In this document: one piece after another, positions 21,636-34,134 of the stretch
Numbering within the stretch: the first letter of the stretch is position 1
Layout: each line of letters starts with the position of its first letter
Notes under the pieces: model-generated
The model's input: the letters and a program-made list of their open reading frames with translations, nothing else
What the model was told of the DNA's origin: nothing
The model's database searches: none
Source of the DNA: Trichobilharzia regenti
Lineage: Eukaryota > Platyhelminthes > Trematoda > Strigeidida > Schistosomatidae
Direction of reading: 5' to 3'
Length of the DNA stretch: 64,000 bases
Assembly (NCBI GenBank): GCA_944472135.2
Contig: OX235270.1
Span: forward strand, 139,577,632-139,641,631
Program-made: the position numbers and the translations under genes

Positions 21636-23013
21636 TGTATATGAGACATATCACATAGTGAAACAGTACTGTTTACTGGATGACGAGGTTTTGAACAAAA
21701 TTTAATGTTGTTCATAATCATTTCATCAATTATAATCACACGACTTCGAAACTTGAGATTGATAGTTTTCTTTGTTCTCTCCTATCTGTCGTCGTTGGAG
21801 TAGTAGAATTCTCCAGATGTCCGGCTCGATAGGTACTGAACCATTTCTATTACACGCGCTTGTAGTTGATTCGATAGACAAAGCTTCTGTTATCAATCTC
21901 TCCCTCCTTACACCCTGTGACATTAGATTAGATTTTAAAACTGTCAGCCTATCCCATCCAGCCTATTGTATGCATGGTTGTGTGTAACCGCATGTAGTGA
22001 GTGCTATCTACGGCTGAACTATTCGCCAGACTTCTTATCTTACTAGGGTCAACCAATCTAGATTTTGCTAGGTTTCTATGTTCGGTTAGTCTGACTCATT
22101 GCCCCTGTTCTACTAGTTTGACCTATGTATTTGACCTGACAATCATTTCAGAAGCCTATTAGATGTACTAAATTGTTTTGTTTAATTGGCCCCACAAAGC
22201 TTATTTCTAATTGAGTTTGTGGGTTTGAATACCACTTTGATTCTCCGTAAGGTTTTCGAGGTTCTTTCTTGGAAGTACCATTGATGATTCATATTCCCTA
22301 TTGTTGGTGTTGTCATTATCCTGTGCATATTTGATATGCATGTCGTCATTACTATAATTATTACCATCAATATCACAACTATTATTATTAATTTTATTTT
22401 TATACTTTCCTACATACTTCCTGATTAATTTATCAGGGTAATTGTAAAGTTTCAAAGCTTCTTTTATATGTTTATTTCCTGTCTTAGATTTTCCTTGGTA
22501 CTACCTAGTTTTTGTACCCTATTACCTAAACACTTCACCAATCTTACTTTTACTGAAAAAGGGTGAGATGAAGCGAAATTCGAATATCGATCTGAATGTG
22601 TAGATTTTATTTCAACACTAGTGTTTAACTTCCCATTTTCTTTTCTTTTTACCCACTACAATCAAACATTGGAAGCTCCCCTTCCTGACTTTCCAATTCA
22701 TACGTCAATTGAATTGACTACACTGTTGAGTTAATGTGTGAGAAAAATCTGTTTACGTCCTGAGTTATAAGTACAGTGAGTGTGTCATCTACACACCTCC
22801 ATCATACTTTTCGGGTGGGACTAAACGCTGCAGTCGTCAAGTTTCCCCACCTATGCATGAATAAATCTGCCACAATCGGGGATATTAGTGACCCCATGGC
22901 AACTCCCTGGTTTGTTTTTATGTTTGCATATTTTCCCTTGAAATTTAAATACTATGGAAGTCATGTATAGCTGCACTCCCAGTACTATGTCCTTAAGTGG
23001 CACTTTCGCTCTA
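21636..23013 (-). pseudogene. PLE-C1-type copy: RT motifs 4-5 to endonuclease end
   Basis: Minus-strand reading from 23013: RT motif-4 region (GVAMGSLISPIVADLFM near 22850-22905, one frameshift), then CVDDTLTVL near 22770-22800, the RT catalytic box. The linker frame 22207-22455 starts KLYNYPDKLIRKYVGKYKNK and contains an Asn/Asp-rich stretch. The GIY-YIG segment is decayed near 22070-22145. The C-terminal frame 21726-21923 carries ERLITEALSIEST and ends SQVSKSCDYN. The 3' terminus is at 21640-21740. RT motifs 2-3 are not upstream on this strand but on the plus strand from 23013. Confidence 0.88.
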
Positions 23014-23355
23014 AGTTAAAGTTCGTGGTCAGACCTATTAGACCTATAGTTGATTTTAGAAATTCACCTACTTATGAATTATCTAATTATTTAACCATGT
23101 CAATAAGTCCTGTAAAAAGCCACTGGAAATCTAGACTAACTAATTTTTATGAATTAAAACATAGATTAGGTAATTTAAAATTAGATAATGAAGAGAAAAT
23201 GGTTAGTTTTGACATTGTCAGTTTATATACACGTATACCAATAAAGACGTATAGGCAGTCAGAAACGAACTCATTTCTGGCCAGGAACATGAACTTACAA
23301 TAAAATTGCCACCAGACGATGTAGTGCTGGGAGTGCAGCTATGCCTGACTTCCGT
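23013..23355 (+). pseudogene. PLE-C RT motifs 2-3, inverted relative to its other half
   Basis: The frame reads VRPIRPIVDFRNSPTYELSN (RT motif 2), a linker and KMVSFDIVSLYTRIP (RT motif 3 with the first catalytic Asp). It ends with the word VLGVQL, which is also present at the start of the minus-strand half. The two pieces together cover RT motifs 2-5 of one PLE, broken by an inversion with about 50 bp shared at the two ends. Confidence 0.85.
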
Positions 23356-23379
23356 CAGTTTTTTGTTGGCAAGTCAACT

Positions 23380-23762
23380 TCTTGAATATTCTTCCAAACC
23401 TGTTACAAGTAATGACTTTCTGTGTTGCCTGTAACTGATTGTACAATTGCGTGATGTCATTCGGCGACCTCTTCAACGTATGCTCAATCAACCTCCATTT
23501 TATCCTACATATTTGTTGAGCGGTTGGCTTTTAGTTTGGTTCGCTCCCAGCCAGTCGGACTTTCTTGTTGCTGATTCTTTCTGGCCTGACAGCTGGCCAT
23601 TAGATCTTCAGTAAGGTAGCCGGCGAAGGCGACAGCTGCCGATAAAAGTCTGTGACTGGCTGATGGAAATCCTCTGAGTGACACGCCGGGCAGATTTCTG
23701 ACCAGTATAGAAGAAGTGCTACTGATGACCAAGAATAACACTTCACTATCTCCTAAATTTAA
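23380..23762 (-). pseudogene. RTE-1 C-terminal remnant, minus strand
   Basis: With frameshifts, the minus strand gives an LLYWSE word, DFYRQLSPSPATLLKI, QARKNQQ and then KWRLIEHTLKRSPNDIT, lining up with the C-terminal part of the RTE-1 frame at 2430-2680. Very decayed. Confidence 0.5.
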
Positions 23763-23774
23763 TCCGATTAATAA

Positions 23775-24400
23775 ATTTGAAGGAACCTGAAAGAAACAAC
23801 CTCCTTTACCTACCGAGCGACCGACCGACCTGGGAAGCGTCCTTTCAACTACAGGCAGATGGAACTGATAAGGATATCAAAGCAAGGATCGGGAAAGCAA
23901 GGATCGGGAAAGCAAGGCAGGCTTTCATTACTCTCAAGTCTGTGTGGAGGTCAACATCACTCAGCATCAAAAATAAGATCCGGATTTTGAACTCCAATGT
24001 GAAGTCAGTTCTACTTAACATATGGATCAGAGACTTGCGTTGCGCGCCATAAAGAGAACTTTGAACAAACTACAAACCTTCATCAACAGCTGCCTTCGCT
24101 CAATACTTAAGATCAGATGGTCAGCCAGAAAAGATCAGCAATAGGGAGGGATCTCTGGGAGCGAACCAACCAGGAACTGATTGTGAAGCAAATAGACGGG
24201 AAGAAATGGAGGTGGATTAGATTGAACATACTCTGAGAAAATCATCAAGTGACATCACTGGAGAATCCCTTGAGTGGAAGCATATGGGCAGACCTGGAGC
24301 CAGGTGAAAACTTTAGCAGAGAATCAACGCAATTGAGACATGTGACTGAAGCCCAATGTTCCTCGAGGAATTAAAGGGAAAATTAATAATAATAAATGTA
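23775..24400 (+). pseudogene. RTE-1 C-terminal fragment
   Basis: The frame 23777-24052 covers DIKARIGKARQAFITLKSVW, with the short word ARIGK duplicated in tandem, then [20 protein letters not shown]. After a frameshift [20 protein letters not shown] is preserved. The 3' end is GAAGCCCAATGTTCCTCGAG and an AATAATAATAAAT tail. It closely follows the 1973-2881 copy but is more truncated. Confidence 0.85.
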
Positions 24401-24864
24401 TATTTTAGGCTATTTGCAGTTGAAGACAAGTCTCAGAATAAAGTGTACGCATTTAGTACTGCGTATTTTGTTCCTTTTTTTGGAAAGATTATCAAAAAGT
24501 AATGTTTAGTCTGTGTAAGCTTTGTCAACATTAGCGAAGTTTATTTCATCTCTTTCATAGGAGTGATACTCGATAGAAAACGCCAAATTTTCTCAAACAT
24601 GTTGGTTGGTGGGCAAGAAGTGTGTTTCTACGAGACAGGTCATAAGCTATAAGCATAAATTAATGCTTGTTTTTACTATGTCCAATTAATGAATATATAT
24701 ATATATTTCATGAAAAGAATTGAAGATCAATAGTACACCATAGTGCCACTTGTTTTTACATTTTCTCCTCCTTCTTTTGTTGAACAGATTTACAATTCAA
24801 TAAAAACTGAGTTTCAGCTAAACATATGTTTCACATAAACACTAGAGACGCGGCATTGGAAGCA
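24401..24864. other. No recognised feature
   Basis: AT-rich spacer with a short TA run near 24694-24710. Confidence 0.4.
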
Positions 24865-25520
24865 GTTAAATATATTTAAAACAGTTAGTTCCCTTTATGA
24901 ATTTAGATAAAGCAATAAGAAGATGTAATTTATGTCTGAATCGTGAAATGTATTTACCCTGCACATTTTGAACAATCTGATCGCACACGGACTTGTCATA
25001 GGAATAGATATATATGAAATTAATAGAGAGTTAAGAGGTAACAAAAACACTTAGGTCAAGTTAAAAGGACATATTGAAGGTCAAGATAACAGCTGGAGAT
25101 CACTAATCCATGTAAGAGAGGTAATAGTACACCTACCCTGACTGGTATCAAAACAACGTTTACCATAGGAGCTTTAGTGTGATGACGAATTGTTGACTTG
25201 AACGCATAAAGGTTGTTTAAGCATCCTAATTACTAACTGCGACTTCTATAAACATTAGGATATGCCTTCTCTCAAACACGTTTTATAGATAGGTCTAAGG
25301 GACATGTAAACATTAATTTCATGTCGTGTCCGTACAAAGTGCTTCGCAATAAAGGAGCTAGGTCCCATGTTCTCAGGGTTCGGGGAATTCTGATAGTTTC
25401 TGAAGCCATTTAGGAATATGTTTTGTAGCCAGCCCTTACTCCCAGAGATCGATGAGTCCTTCCTATGTATGTTCGGCCTCAGGTACGTCCAAATTAATAA
25501 ATAATTAACCGCTTCAAATG
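24865..25520 (-). pseudogene. PLE-A endonuclease end and 3' terminus, minus strand
   Basis: The minus-strand terminus at 24865-25200 matches 990-1260. Further in, 25255-25500 reads KDSSISGSKGWLQNIFLNGF and FVRTRHEINVYMSLRPIYKT, the C-terminal part of the GIY-YIG region seen in PLE-A at 660-880. One frame covers part of it, but the N-terminal portion is lost. Confidence 0.8.
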
Positions 25521-27400
25521 TATCTTTTAACACATACAGAATTGTGTTTTGACTGGATGCAATAATAATTAGTAATTTTACATATATTCGTATGACAAGT
25601 CCGTGTGTGATCAGAATGTTGGGAATGTGGAGGGAAAATTCATTTAAATTCATTAAAATATTCCCTGTCAGTAAACCTGGAAATAGCAAGAAAGTAAAGT
25701 TCAGACACACTGCCATCACTACCCCGTTCCTACAGTTTATGGAAAAACTAGTACTTCTTCAACTTGAACCCTCCCTTAAAAGCTTTTAAGACCCCGAACA
25801 ATTTGCCTATAGACAGGATAGGGGCACTTTAGACGCTGCGGCCGTCTTACACAACATTATCGTCTCATCATTAGATAGAGGTGCCAAATACGTCCGCTGC
25901 ACGTTTCTCGACTTCACTTCTGCTTTCGACTCTGTACCTAGATGTCTCTTGGCAAATAAGCTCTCTATGAAACAAACTGAGTCCTGGGTCACTAACTGGT
26001 TGCACTCCTACTTCTCTAACAGAATGCAGTACACTGTATACAAAGGTAAATCTTCCTCTGCTGTGTTCACTGAAGCTGGTGTCCCCCAAGGTTCTGTACT
26101 CTCCCCACTTCTCTTTTCTTTCTCTCTACATAACCTACTATCTTCAAATGACATTAATTTTGTTAAATATGCTGACGACCTGACTGTATCTTTCCCTGTC
26201 AAATGTCAAAGTGACTGCTCCAAACTAAATGGCTTTTTATCAGAAATCAGCCAGTGGTCCAAGGAAAACGGTCTTACCTTAAATCCCTCTAAATGTCAAA
26301 CAGTCAATTTCACCTTAAGGCATAAATCTAACCTAAACAAACTGTTTAACACTCACAAGATGTGCAACATAGATGGCACTGAAATAGAAACCAAGTCGGA
26401 AATTAAATATCTTGGCGTCATTCTATCTGCTGATCTTTCCTGGTCGTCTCATATCTTGATGATTTCTAAAAAACTTTTCCGTCTTACCTTCTACATCAAG
26501 AAGTTAAGATATTCCGGTATAACCCAACCCTTACTTTTACAAATTATTAACTCTTGCATCCTGCCTATTATTCTCTATTGTTCCCCCTAAGTTCTTCCTG
26601 AGCTACTGAAGAAGGACTATATCTTATTACGCAGGATGTTGAAGGTTGTTAGCAGGATAAGAAAGGTGCCACTTAACCAGCTTGTTAATATTCTGGTCGA
26701 CAGGCACTTGAACTCATGTGAAAAATGGCCAAAATCCACATCACCCTCTTCATTCACAACTCTCCCCTTGTATCTCATCAGGCAGAACCAGAGGCCTATA
26801 CAGGAAACTATATGCTCACACTAGCAAGTACAAAAACTCAACCATACCCTACTTAGCTGTTTAGAAAGCATTAGGCGTGAAACTTATAACTTATTAAATA
26901 GTCAGTAGAACAACTGGATCTCGTCTTTCCAACTCATATCATTTGTGGGTACAACGTCTTCTTTCTTTTCGTTTTCTCTCTCTTTTTCTGTTATGTGCTG
27001 TTTTGTTTCTCTCTTCCTTACAAACTCTACTTAAAGCATTCTTCTTCGTTCTTTCACGACCTGTATATCTCGACCTTTTGTTACCGCTTACACCAGTAAA
27101 TATCCTAGTATCTACTTTTCTAACATCTTCAAACATTCTGTTCAATTTTTGGCTTTGCTACCGACATGTCAATATGCTGTTGCCATAATCAACCGTGATT
27201 ACTCATAATCTATGTAGAATTTTATTTATTGTTAATGTATCAACTGGATGCAATACTGTAGTAAAATGCTGGGAATTCCATTCTGTATCACAGGTATTGT
27301 TTTGGAATAAATCAAATTGTTATTATTATTACACGCTTCAGACAAATTACGTCTTCTTATTGCTTTATCTAAGTTAAATATGTATATTTTTTGAAAGCTA
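25521..27400 (+). mobile_element. PLE-A terminus in opposite orientation, split by a CR1 insertion
   Basis: A plus-strand PLE-A terminus (ATGACAAGTCCGTGTGTGAT at 25591-25610) is interrupted at about 25645 and resumes at about 27335 with CTTCAGACAAATTACGTC. It lies head-to-head with the minus-strand copy at 24865-25520. Confidence 0.75.
25646..27334 (+). pseudogene. CR1/Jockey-type retrotransposon, 5'-truncated copy
   Basis: Coding starts at the RT segment PVSKPGNSKKVKF and runs to near 26915. An in-frame stop at about 25788 is followed by the open frame 25949-26590 with EAGVPQGSVLSPLLF and FVKYADDLTVSF (YADD near 26167). Further frameshifts fall after 26590. The 3' non-coding region ends TTTTGGAATAAATC with an ATT-type tail. 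It is closely related to the fuller copy at 34320-37375 but lacks the endonuclease and the first third of RT. Confidence 0.9.
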
Positions 27401-27940
27401 TTACCACTTGAAAAATTTAGATTTGATTAGATTGAATACAATCAGACTGCTTCTATTCCAAAACAATCTTAACATTCAGTTTTTATGTTCAACTAACTAC
27501 ACCGATGACTGAGTTGCTTGTAAACAAACCATTTTATGTTATAATGAGAAAAATCAAAGTAGTTGTGCGTTTCAATCACTGGTTACTGAGTGATGCCATT
27601 AGATGTCTGGATAGAATATACTTCTATAACCTTTTATATTTGTTACTTTTTCCTGGCTTTTATTGTGTGAGCGTACGGAAATGTAGTAGCTGTTCACCTT
27701 AACCCGGTAAGTAGTATAGGTGCTGCTCGTTAGCATACAATATATGTTATATAGTCAAAGAGAAGCTGTTCATCATAACACATTTCATTCTGTGTAGAAG
27801 TAGAACCTAAGTAATACTCCAGAGTCTGATTCCATATCAGATGAGCTTGTTTAACACTGAGGGATACCGTATTCATAATGAGACAACGTTTTGAGTACAG
27901 TTTATTTATTATAGTCAAAGCGGTACTTTTAGACAATTTC
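27401..27940. other. No recognised feature
   Basis: About 540 bp with no supported feature. Confidence 0.4.
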
Positions 27941-27944
27941 ATAA

Positions 27945-28260
27945 CCTAGAAAGAAGCAGTCGTCAGTGCTTCCTTGCCCTGGTAACTGAATGTTTTTATT
28001 CTCCCTTTCATTCAGTTACGTAACCTTTAGCTTTGGCCTCTGCCATGGCCTTTACCATGGTATAACTTTGCTTGTCTCCTGTTTCTATGATTCGAGTTGA
28101 ACTCACTACTCTGTTGCTCAGTATTCTAGTCAATCATCATCGTATTCACCTCTTGTCTTTATTAGGTGATTCTTTAGCCAATGTGTTAATGCATTTATCT
28201 TGTGTTTAAACCTGCCTCCCTCTGGATGTAATAAACTGTATGTGTACTTTTTTGAGCACT
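27945..28260 (+). mobile_element. PLE-F 3' end
   Basis: Begins with the last codons of the PLE-F frame (CTTCCTTGCCCTGGTAACTG at 27980-27999) and continues through the 3' non-coding part that matches 4230-4400 inverted. Confidence 0.7.
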
Positions 28261-28274
28261 ATTTATTAAGACTT

Positions 28275-30200
28275 AGAAGGATGCATCTACGTCATTTGAA
28301 AATAAAGTAAATAAATGCCTTAAAGAACTCCTCATCAAGAAACTGGCTGACAACAAATTTTTACAACGAACTCAGGTCAAAAGGTGGACACCTCTCATGT
28401 ATGCACTGTCTGCCAAAAATCCATGAGGTCAATGTGCCCTTAAGACCCATGTTATCAATGATGAAATCACCATGCCAAAAACTAGCTCGATGGCTAGCTG
28501 ATTCATTGAAGCCAATTCAACAGAAATTTGGAAATTATAGCTCAAATGACACCAGGCAGTTTTCTAAAGAAGTCGACCATGTTGACACATCAAAAAAACC
28601 GATGGTGTCATACGACGTTACTGCCTTAGTTATAAGTGTACCGGTGATGGAAACAATAGACATCATTTGTAAACAAACAGATCAATTGCCATTACCGGAG
28701 ACAGGGATGAAGCGCCTACTAATTCTTTGCACAAAAGACACCAAATTCAAATTCGGCAACCAATTCTACCGACAAATTTATGGGGTCGTCATGGGTTCAC
28801 CTCTAGGACTTATTCTGGCCAACATCTTCATGGGTTATCTCGAACAGGCGCGACTGAGTGACGCTATCAATGAAACAACATACTATCGGCGATATGTCGA
28901 TGATACGTTTGTTGTTTGTAACAACATAAGTTAGGCATCCGTATTATATGACCACCTTAACGAGGACCACCGAAATATTAAATTCACCATGGAATATGAA
29001 CACAGCGGTGAGTTCAATTTCATGGACCTAAATGTAAAAAGAAGAAACGATGGAACGGTTAAAAAGTCCGTCTGCAAAAAAGAAACATGGATTGGACAAT
29101 ACCTTCACTAAAAACAGCTTCTGCCCTATAAGCTATAAGTGAGGATTAGTAAGCACACTGTACGACAGGGCCAGGAAGTTATGTTCGCCTAACAAGGTAG
29201 AAGAAGAATTAGGCTTTGTTGAATAATGCCTAAAGGAAAATGGGTATCCAAAGGGGTTTGTTCTAAAGTGCAGCAAAGGAAGAGACGAGAAAGAGAAGTA
29301 CCCAACAGTTGAAAAGAAGAAAGTGTTCATGAAAGGAGTAATAAAGAGATGCTTCCCTGCAGCTAAGCTGGTGACACTATACAGCACTACATGCTCTATA
29401 AGTCAATCGAAACTGGAGAAGTACTCTGTGAATGTTACCTCCAACTGCTTTTATAAATTTACTTGCACGGGCGGCAGCAAGTAAATTTGAAGGACAGAAA
29501 TAGGGGCCTCTATCCGGATCTCAGTTCATATTCCAAGAAACTTATGCTTAAAAGGAAGCAGATATTTACAAACTGCAATTACCAGACACCTTGTGGATAC
29601 GGGTCATTTTGTCGAGATTTCCAAATCCTTCAAATACTTAACGTACAAAGGACAGCGAATCTACTACGATTTGCTGAAGCAATTGCAATCAAACGTCTCA
29701 GACCAAACTTATGCACACAGAAAGAGAATGTAGTCAATCTCTCACTCTCTTAGTAACCATATCACTTTCATTACACTGATTAGTCATACACACTAGTGAG
29801 CTCTCAACTCACTAAGCAATTTTTCAATTTGATGAATTTTAACCTTCTTGAGTTGACATGTTGACGTACAAGCTTATAGTGTTTATTAGATTTCTCTGTT
29901 TTCTATCTTCTCTCACCCCTTTTCTTTTTTCCATATTTTATAGCACATAAATCGTTGGTGACCTAAACTAATAATAATTGTAATACTTATATTCCGAATG
30001 CGTTCACCTAATAATGTTTTCTCTATTACCTTTCAAACATTGAAGTATGAAATGCCATTATTTATAACCATTGTAATTGCAGGTTTGTTTGCAACAGCTG
30101 ATGAGGGAAACCTATGAAATAAGATGATGATATCATTTTAAACTGCAAAACTGGTCTTTCTTTCTCTATCGAAATTTATCAAGGGCACCAAATGTACGAA
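28275..30200 (+). pseudogene. PLE-D: RT and endonuclease, longest PLE-D copy
   Basis: Coding starts near 28277 with an NKCLKELLIKKLADNK segment. Frame 28401-28934 holds the motif-2 region CLPKIHEVNVPLRPMLSMMK, motif 3 (PMVSYDVTALVISVP), YGVVMGSPLGLILANIF (motif 4) and RRYVDDTFVVC with YVDD at 28893-28904. A TAG at 28932 stops the frame, yet the same frame continues with FTMEYEHSGEFNFMDLNV. Frameshifts follow; the linker and Cys region are decayed (29130-29490), and the C-terminal FAEAIAIKRLRPNLCTQKE is at about 29668-29726. The 3' non-coding region to 30200 is the sequence found as a palindrome at 5250-6335. Its RT is the best preserved of the PLEs here, though clearly inactive. Confidence 0.9.
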
Positions 30201-31310
30201 ACTATTTACTAAGTTTGGAGTCTTGTTTTGTACGCTGTAACTTCTTTTATACAGTTTCATTAATGATGTTTGTTTTTGAAAGGAATTTTCCATATCCTTG
30301 ATAAGTGTCGCGTCATTCCTAGTGTATGGAAAACACATCTTTATTTCTAGGTATTGGTTTGCGAGGATTTGACTGGTTGCAGTTTTAATCACCAGCTGGC
30401 TTCAGTTGAAGAACTGTAGGACACGACGTGGCTTGGAAATCTGCAGTAGTGCGCTGCCACAGGGGTGCGAGTCCAGGATTTTCCGGGTATTGCCCAAATT
30501 CGAAGATCATTGAGCCATTGAGACCCGATGCAATAGCCTACGAACTCCAACTACTGCCTAACACCATTTGGTTATTCAGAAGGCGACGGGTTTGAGAAAA
30601 AAATATTCAACTCCCTATTAAGTCTTCATTTATAGCCGTACTCCAATAAATATAAAGGTTTTAATAAAAATTGAAAAAGACTACTGTCCCAGTAGTGGTG
30701 AGCAGGTGCAATATATACAATGAATTTCAACATATGAACGAGAAATTATTGAAAGATTATAGTAGGTTTCCGAGATCCATATTCTCATCACCAATAATGA
30801 AAATATCATCAATGTATCTCTATTGGAGATGAGCCTCATTCATTGTTGATAATAACAAATTCATTGATAGGCTAGCCATAAAACAGTTGCCCAGGAGGGG
30901 TACAACCTACAGCAAAACCGATTGCTAAGCCGCCCATTGCTCCTTAGATTTACCCATTGAATCTAATGTGAACGTTGAAAGCGTATCGGAGTAACAGCTC
31001 CTTTAGACAATGGATTGGTATCCCGATATCGACGCTCTACGATCCAACGGAGTCACGAAACGTACACATAATTTCCCTCACAAAAATGTCGGTGAAGACA
31101 GGGACGACATCTAAGCAGACAATTTCCAGCTTCATGGCTCACATTCTTAACGCAATCAAAACAATCAAATGTGTCTCAGACATTGTATGTATGTCGTCAG
31201 CTCATCCGTCATCCGACCAAGAATTTCTACCAGCCAACTCCTCATTAAGTGGTCTCGAGAAAATACCATATCTAATATTGGTCAAAGGATGAGGACGAGG
31301 ACGACTCGTT
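30201..31310 (-). pseudogene. PLE-G1 RT remnant, minus strand
   Basis: Reading the minus strand from 31300: EIVCLDVVPVFTDIFVRE near 31070-31130 (RT motif 3), LLLRYAFNVHIRFNG near 30955-31000, a degraded motif 4, then QRYIDDIFIIGDEN near 30780-30825 (catalytic box YIDD). The open frame at 30138-30392 may be the post-RT linker. Multiple stops. A PLE of another lineage, older than its neighbours. Confidence 0.75.
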
Positions 31311-31560
31311 CGTATACGATAGGTAGGGCTGTACATGTGTGGTGATGTGAAATCTAGTGGACGATGTTATTCTGACAGTTCCCCACTAATAACACCATCA
31401 ACGAATATTGACTTCAAAATGTCGTCTGTTCAAGCTAACTCTGATCTATCGACTCTCATCTAAACAACTGATACTGACATCTGTTGCCATCAGATACAAT
31501 CGGTGAGAGTTTACTCGGATAGTAGTCTCACATCGTTAACAGACATTACACAAACTGACA
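31311..31560. other. Unassigned, possibly PLE-G1 5' part
   Basis: No motif I can support; position fits the eroded N-terminal part of PLE-G1. Confidence 0.3.
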
Positions 31561-33130
31561 AAGAGGTGAGAGGTTACTGATAGTTAATAACAAAATAAGC
31601 GAAAGGGTTGGGGAATAAAAATCTCTGAAAATAGCAAATAGTCTGACACAACCGAGAGGGTTGATAACTAGCCAGTTGCATGATGAATAATAAACCGGAA
31701 AGAATGGATGGGGTGAAGAGGATAAAAGATTCTAAATCGGTTGGGAAAATCAACCGTGATAGCACTACATATAGTCTATTCTACACATGTTCATCAGAAC
31801 AAAATTTGTCTTAGGCACACAGCAGAAAAACACCATGGATCGTACGTTACTCAACAAAAGCTTCATGTCTGTCCTCACAGATCTTTGACATCCGGCTGCA
31901 TGATGAAGACACAGGCGAAGTCCGCTTGTAGGTGGCTTCATTCTACTCCACAAATGATTCCGATTGAAGTCCCTGCCGCCGTCGCTAAGTGACCAGAAGT
32001 AACGAAGTGATCCAGAATTCAGCTGTTCACTATTCAAAAGTGACCGTCTGGAAACCATACTGGAGAGTGCTCAGTGGACGAGTGTAGACAATGTCCTGCC
32101 AACACAGCCCACGAACCCAGCTCCACAGTAGTAAATGAATTCGGAAATGGCCACTGTGGTTTTCAACAGTGAGACCTTATCTCCCATGTTCCAGTGGGCA
32201 GGAGAACGTATGAAGAGGGTTGTGCGTAGACTTTCTCAAATGTACATTCCATATCCTCCCACGACAAATTCTTCATTGTAGAGTCTCATTTGTTCACCTA
32301 CGAAGCCTCACATCTAGGAAGTATAGTTTACCATCTAACTCGATTCCAAATCTGAATTCCACCGACAGATGAGCGTTGTTAAAGATTTACACGATGTTCT
32401 GCATCTCACTCATTCTCTCAACAACGATAGAGATATCATCCAAGTACTGCCTGAACACGTTCAAGTGATTGATTTTTGACTGCAGAATACTGGAAACAAG
32501 TCAAGTCATGAAGTACACGGTGAGTGATGGACTGGGTGGAGAATTCTCCTAGCCACCCTCTCACTGTCTCTCAGTACATTCGACCGTTGAATTCAAACTT
32601 GACACTCAGTGTGCATCCCAGAGTTCCCATTCCACGAGTTGCCATACTTAACGAACATAACTACGTCCAGATTATTTTGGTCGACACACACACAGGTAGC
32701 ACACGCCTTCCGTTGAAGAGACATTGATGGTGAATAGTGGAATTATGTCCAGTGAAGTCATAACTCATCCAAATGCATTCACTCACCTCTGAGAGTCCAC
32801 CAATCCAAACGTGTGTCCTTCAATGAAATCACCCACAATTATCCTTCTCATAGGCTATATATTTTCTAAAATCCATCGTGCTTCGGACAGACTATGGTAG
32901 ACTGATATGTACATGGTTAGAATTGGACGAAACGGTAGCCCCACTTCGTAGACTTCACATATGTCATACAGGCGTGAATTTGTTCAATCACACAGATCAA
33001 TCGTTTCACAGGTCTGTGTGGTGTGAGCACTGAATTCTGTCGGCTTTTCTCTAGGGACATTTGTCAACTGATTCCCCCTGTATTCAGTGTTATCCGTATT
33101 TCGAATTAAGACTGTGAGTTTTAGTCGACA
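31561..33130 (-). pseudogene. PLE-G2: RT and GIY-YIG remnant, minus strand
   Basis: With frameshifts the minus strand gives, in order: YEVGLPFRPILTMYISVYHS near 32890-32960 (motif 2), VMTSLDIIPLFTINVSS near 32720-32770 (motif 3), CTLSVKFEFNGRMY near 32580-32625, FRQYLDDISIVVERM near 32405-32450 (catalytic box YLDD), then VEFRFGIELDGKLYFLDVRL near 32310-32370 and an endonuclease region with YCGAGFVGCVGR near 32090-32130 and ILDHFVTSGHLA near 31985-32025. Order and spacing fit a PLE protein. Stops occur throughout. Confidence 0.8.
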
Positions 33131-33895
33131 GTCGCGTGGTACGGTAAACAGGATTGATGGTGTAGAAAGTAAGGTGAGATAAGATTAGTAAGTTGAGTGA
33201 TAAAACTCAACACTGACTGAACTGGATTGAACTGAGTAAAGCTCAACTAAAGTTGTAAGAGTATGGAGTTGAGATTAGTGTGATGAGATACAGGAATATA
33301 GTGGTGTGAATGTGGATAAAATGTTATAAAATCAAAGCATTAGGCCTAACAAGTGTAATCACTCGTTAACTATTGTTGTTTTCTTCGAACGATGCAGGTT
33401 GACCACACACGACAGCAAACATATGACGTCAAATATTGCCTCTGACTTGATGTTCACATTACAGATACATTATTTCTTAATACAGCTATCAGTCGTTCTC
33501 TAAAGAATAATCATTATGTACTTCAGTAGCAAATGTAATAGAAGACTTGTTTCACATGCCAACTATATCTGTCGGTGTGAAAATTATTTTTATTTTATTT
33601 ATTTTTTCAAAACGTGATTCATTGATTTAAAATCAAATAATGTGCTAGTGAGTACGTTTCGTAGAGTCAAAAGTAATAAAATTTCATGAAGAGGCTCCTA
33701 CGCTGGCTACCTTTCTTAGAGAGCAATTGCAGTATACGAACAACAATTTTATATCCTTCTCATTATTTAAATCGAGATTGTGTAAAGGGAAGACAAATAT
33801 TCCTGAAGTCTACCAAACCTAACATATGTGCTCTAGTGATTTAGACGAATAAGTATAGTGCGATTGTTTAATTCGTTCCAATGAATCTATATTAG
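33131..33895. other. No recognised feature
   Basis: About 765 bp; may include the eroded N-terminus of PLE-G2, but no motif is visible. Confidence 0.35.
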
Positions 33896-33896
33896 T

Positions 33897-34035
33897 TTTT
33901 ACGTGTGACCAGGGATTGACATCAGTTAAAGAACCATTGAAAACCAGGGAGTACTGGACAGCTGTTTCATCCTAGTTTGGGAATTATCAGCACTTCTGGT
34001 GTGAAGTCGTGACCAGTGAGGTCCAAGCAGACAAA
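33897..34035 (-). repeat. SM-alpha-like SINE 3' part with hammerhead-like core, minus strand
   Basis: On the minus strand the core CTGATAA (33984-33990) is followed by an arm and GAAAC, then AGCTGTC. Flanking bases can form most of stem I. One core base (G8) is changed. The tRNA-like head is not evident. It faces the plus-strand copy at 34135-34318. Confidence 0.65.
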
Positions 34036-34134
34036 TGTGAGGATGGATTTCCCACCGATGACATTGGTTGGTAGTCGCGCTGAATCATAACCAATTGGTA
34101 GTAGCTGGAATTCATGGGATGGTCATTCAATAGG

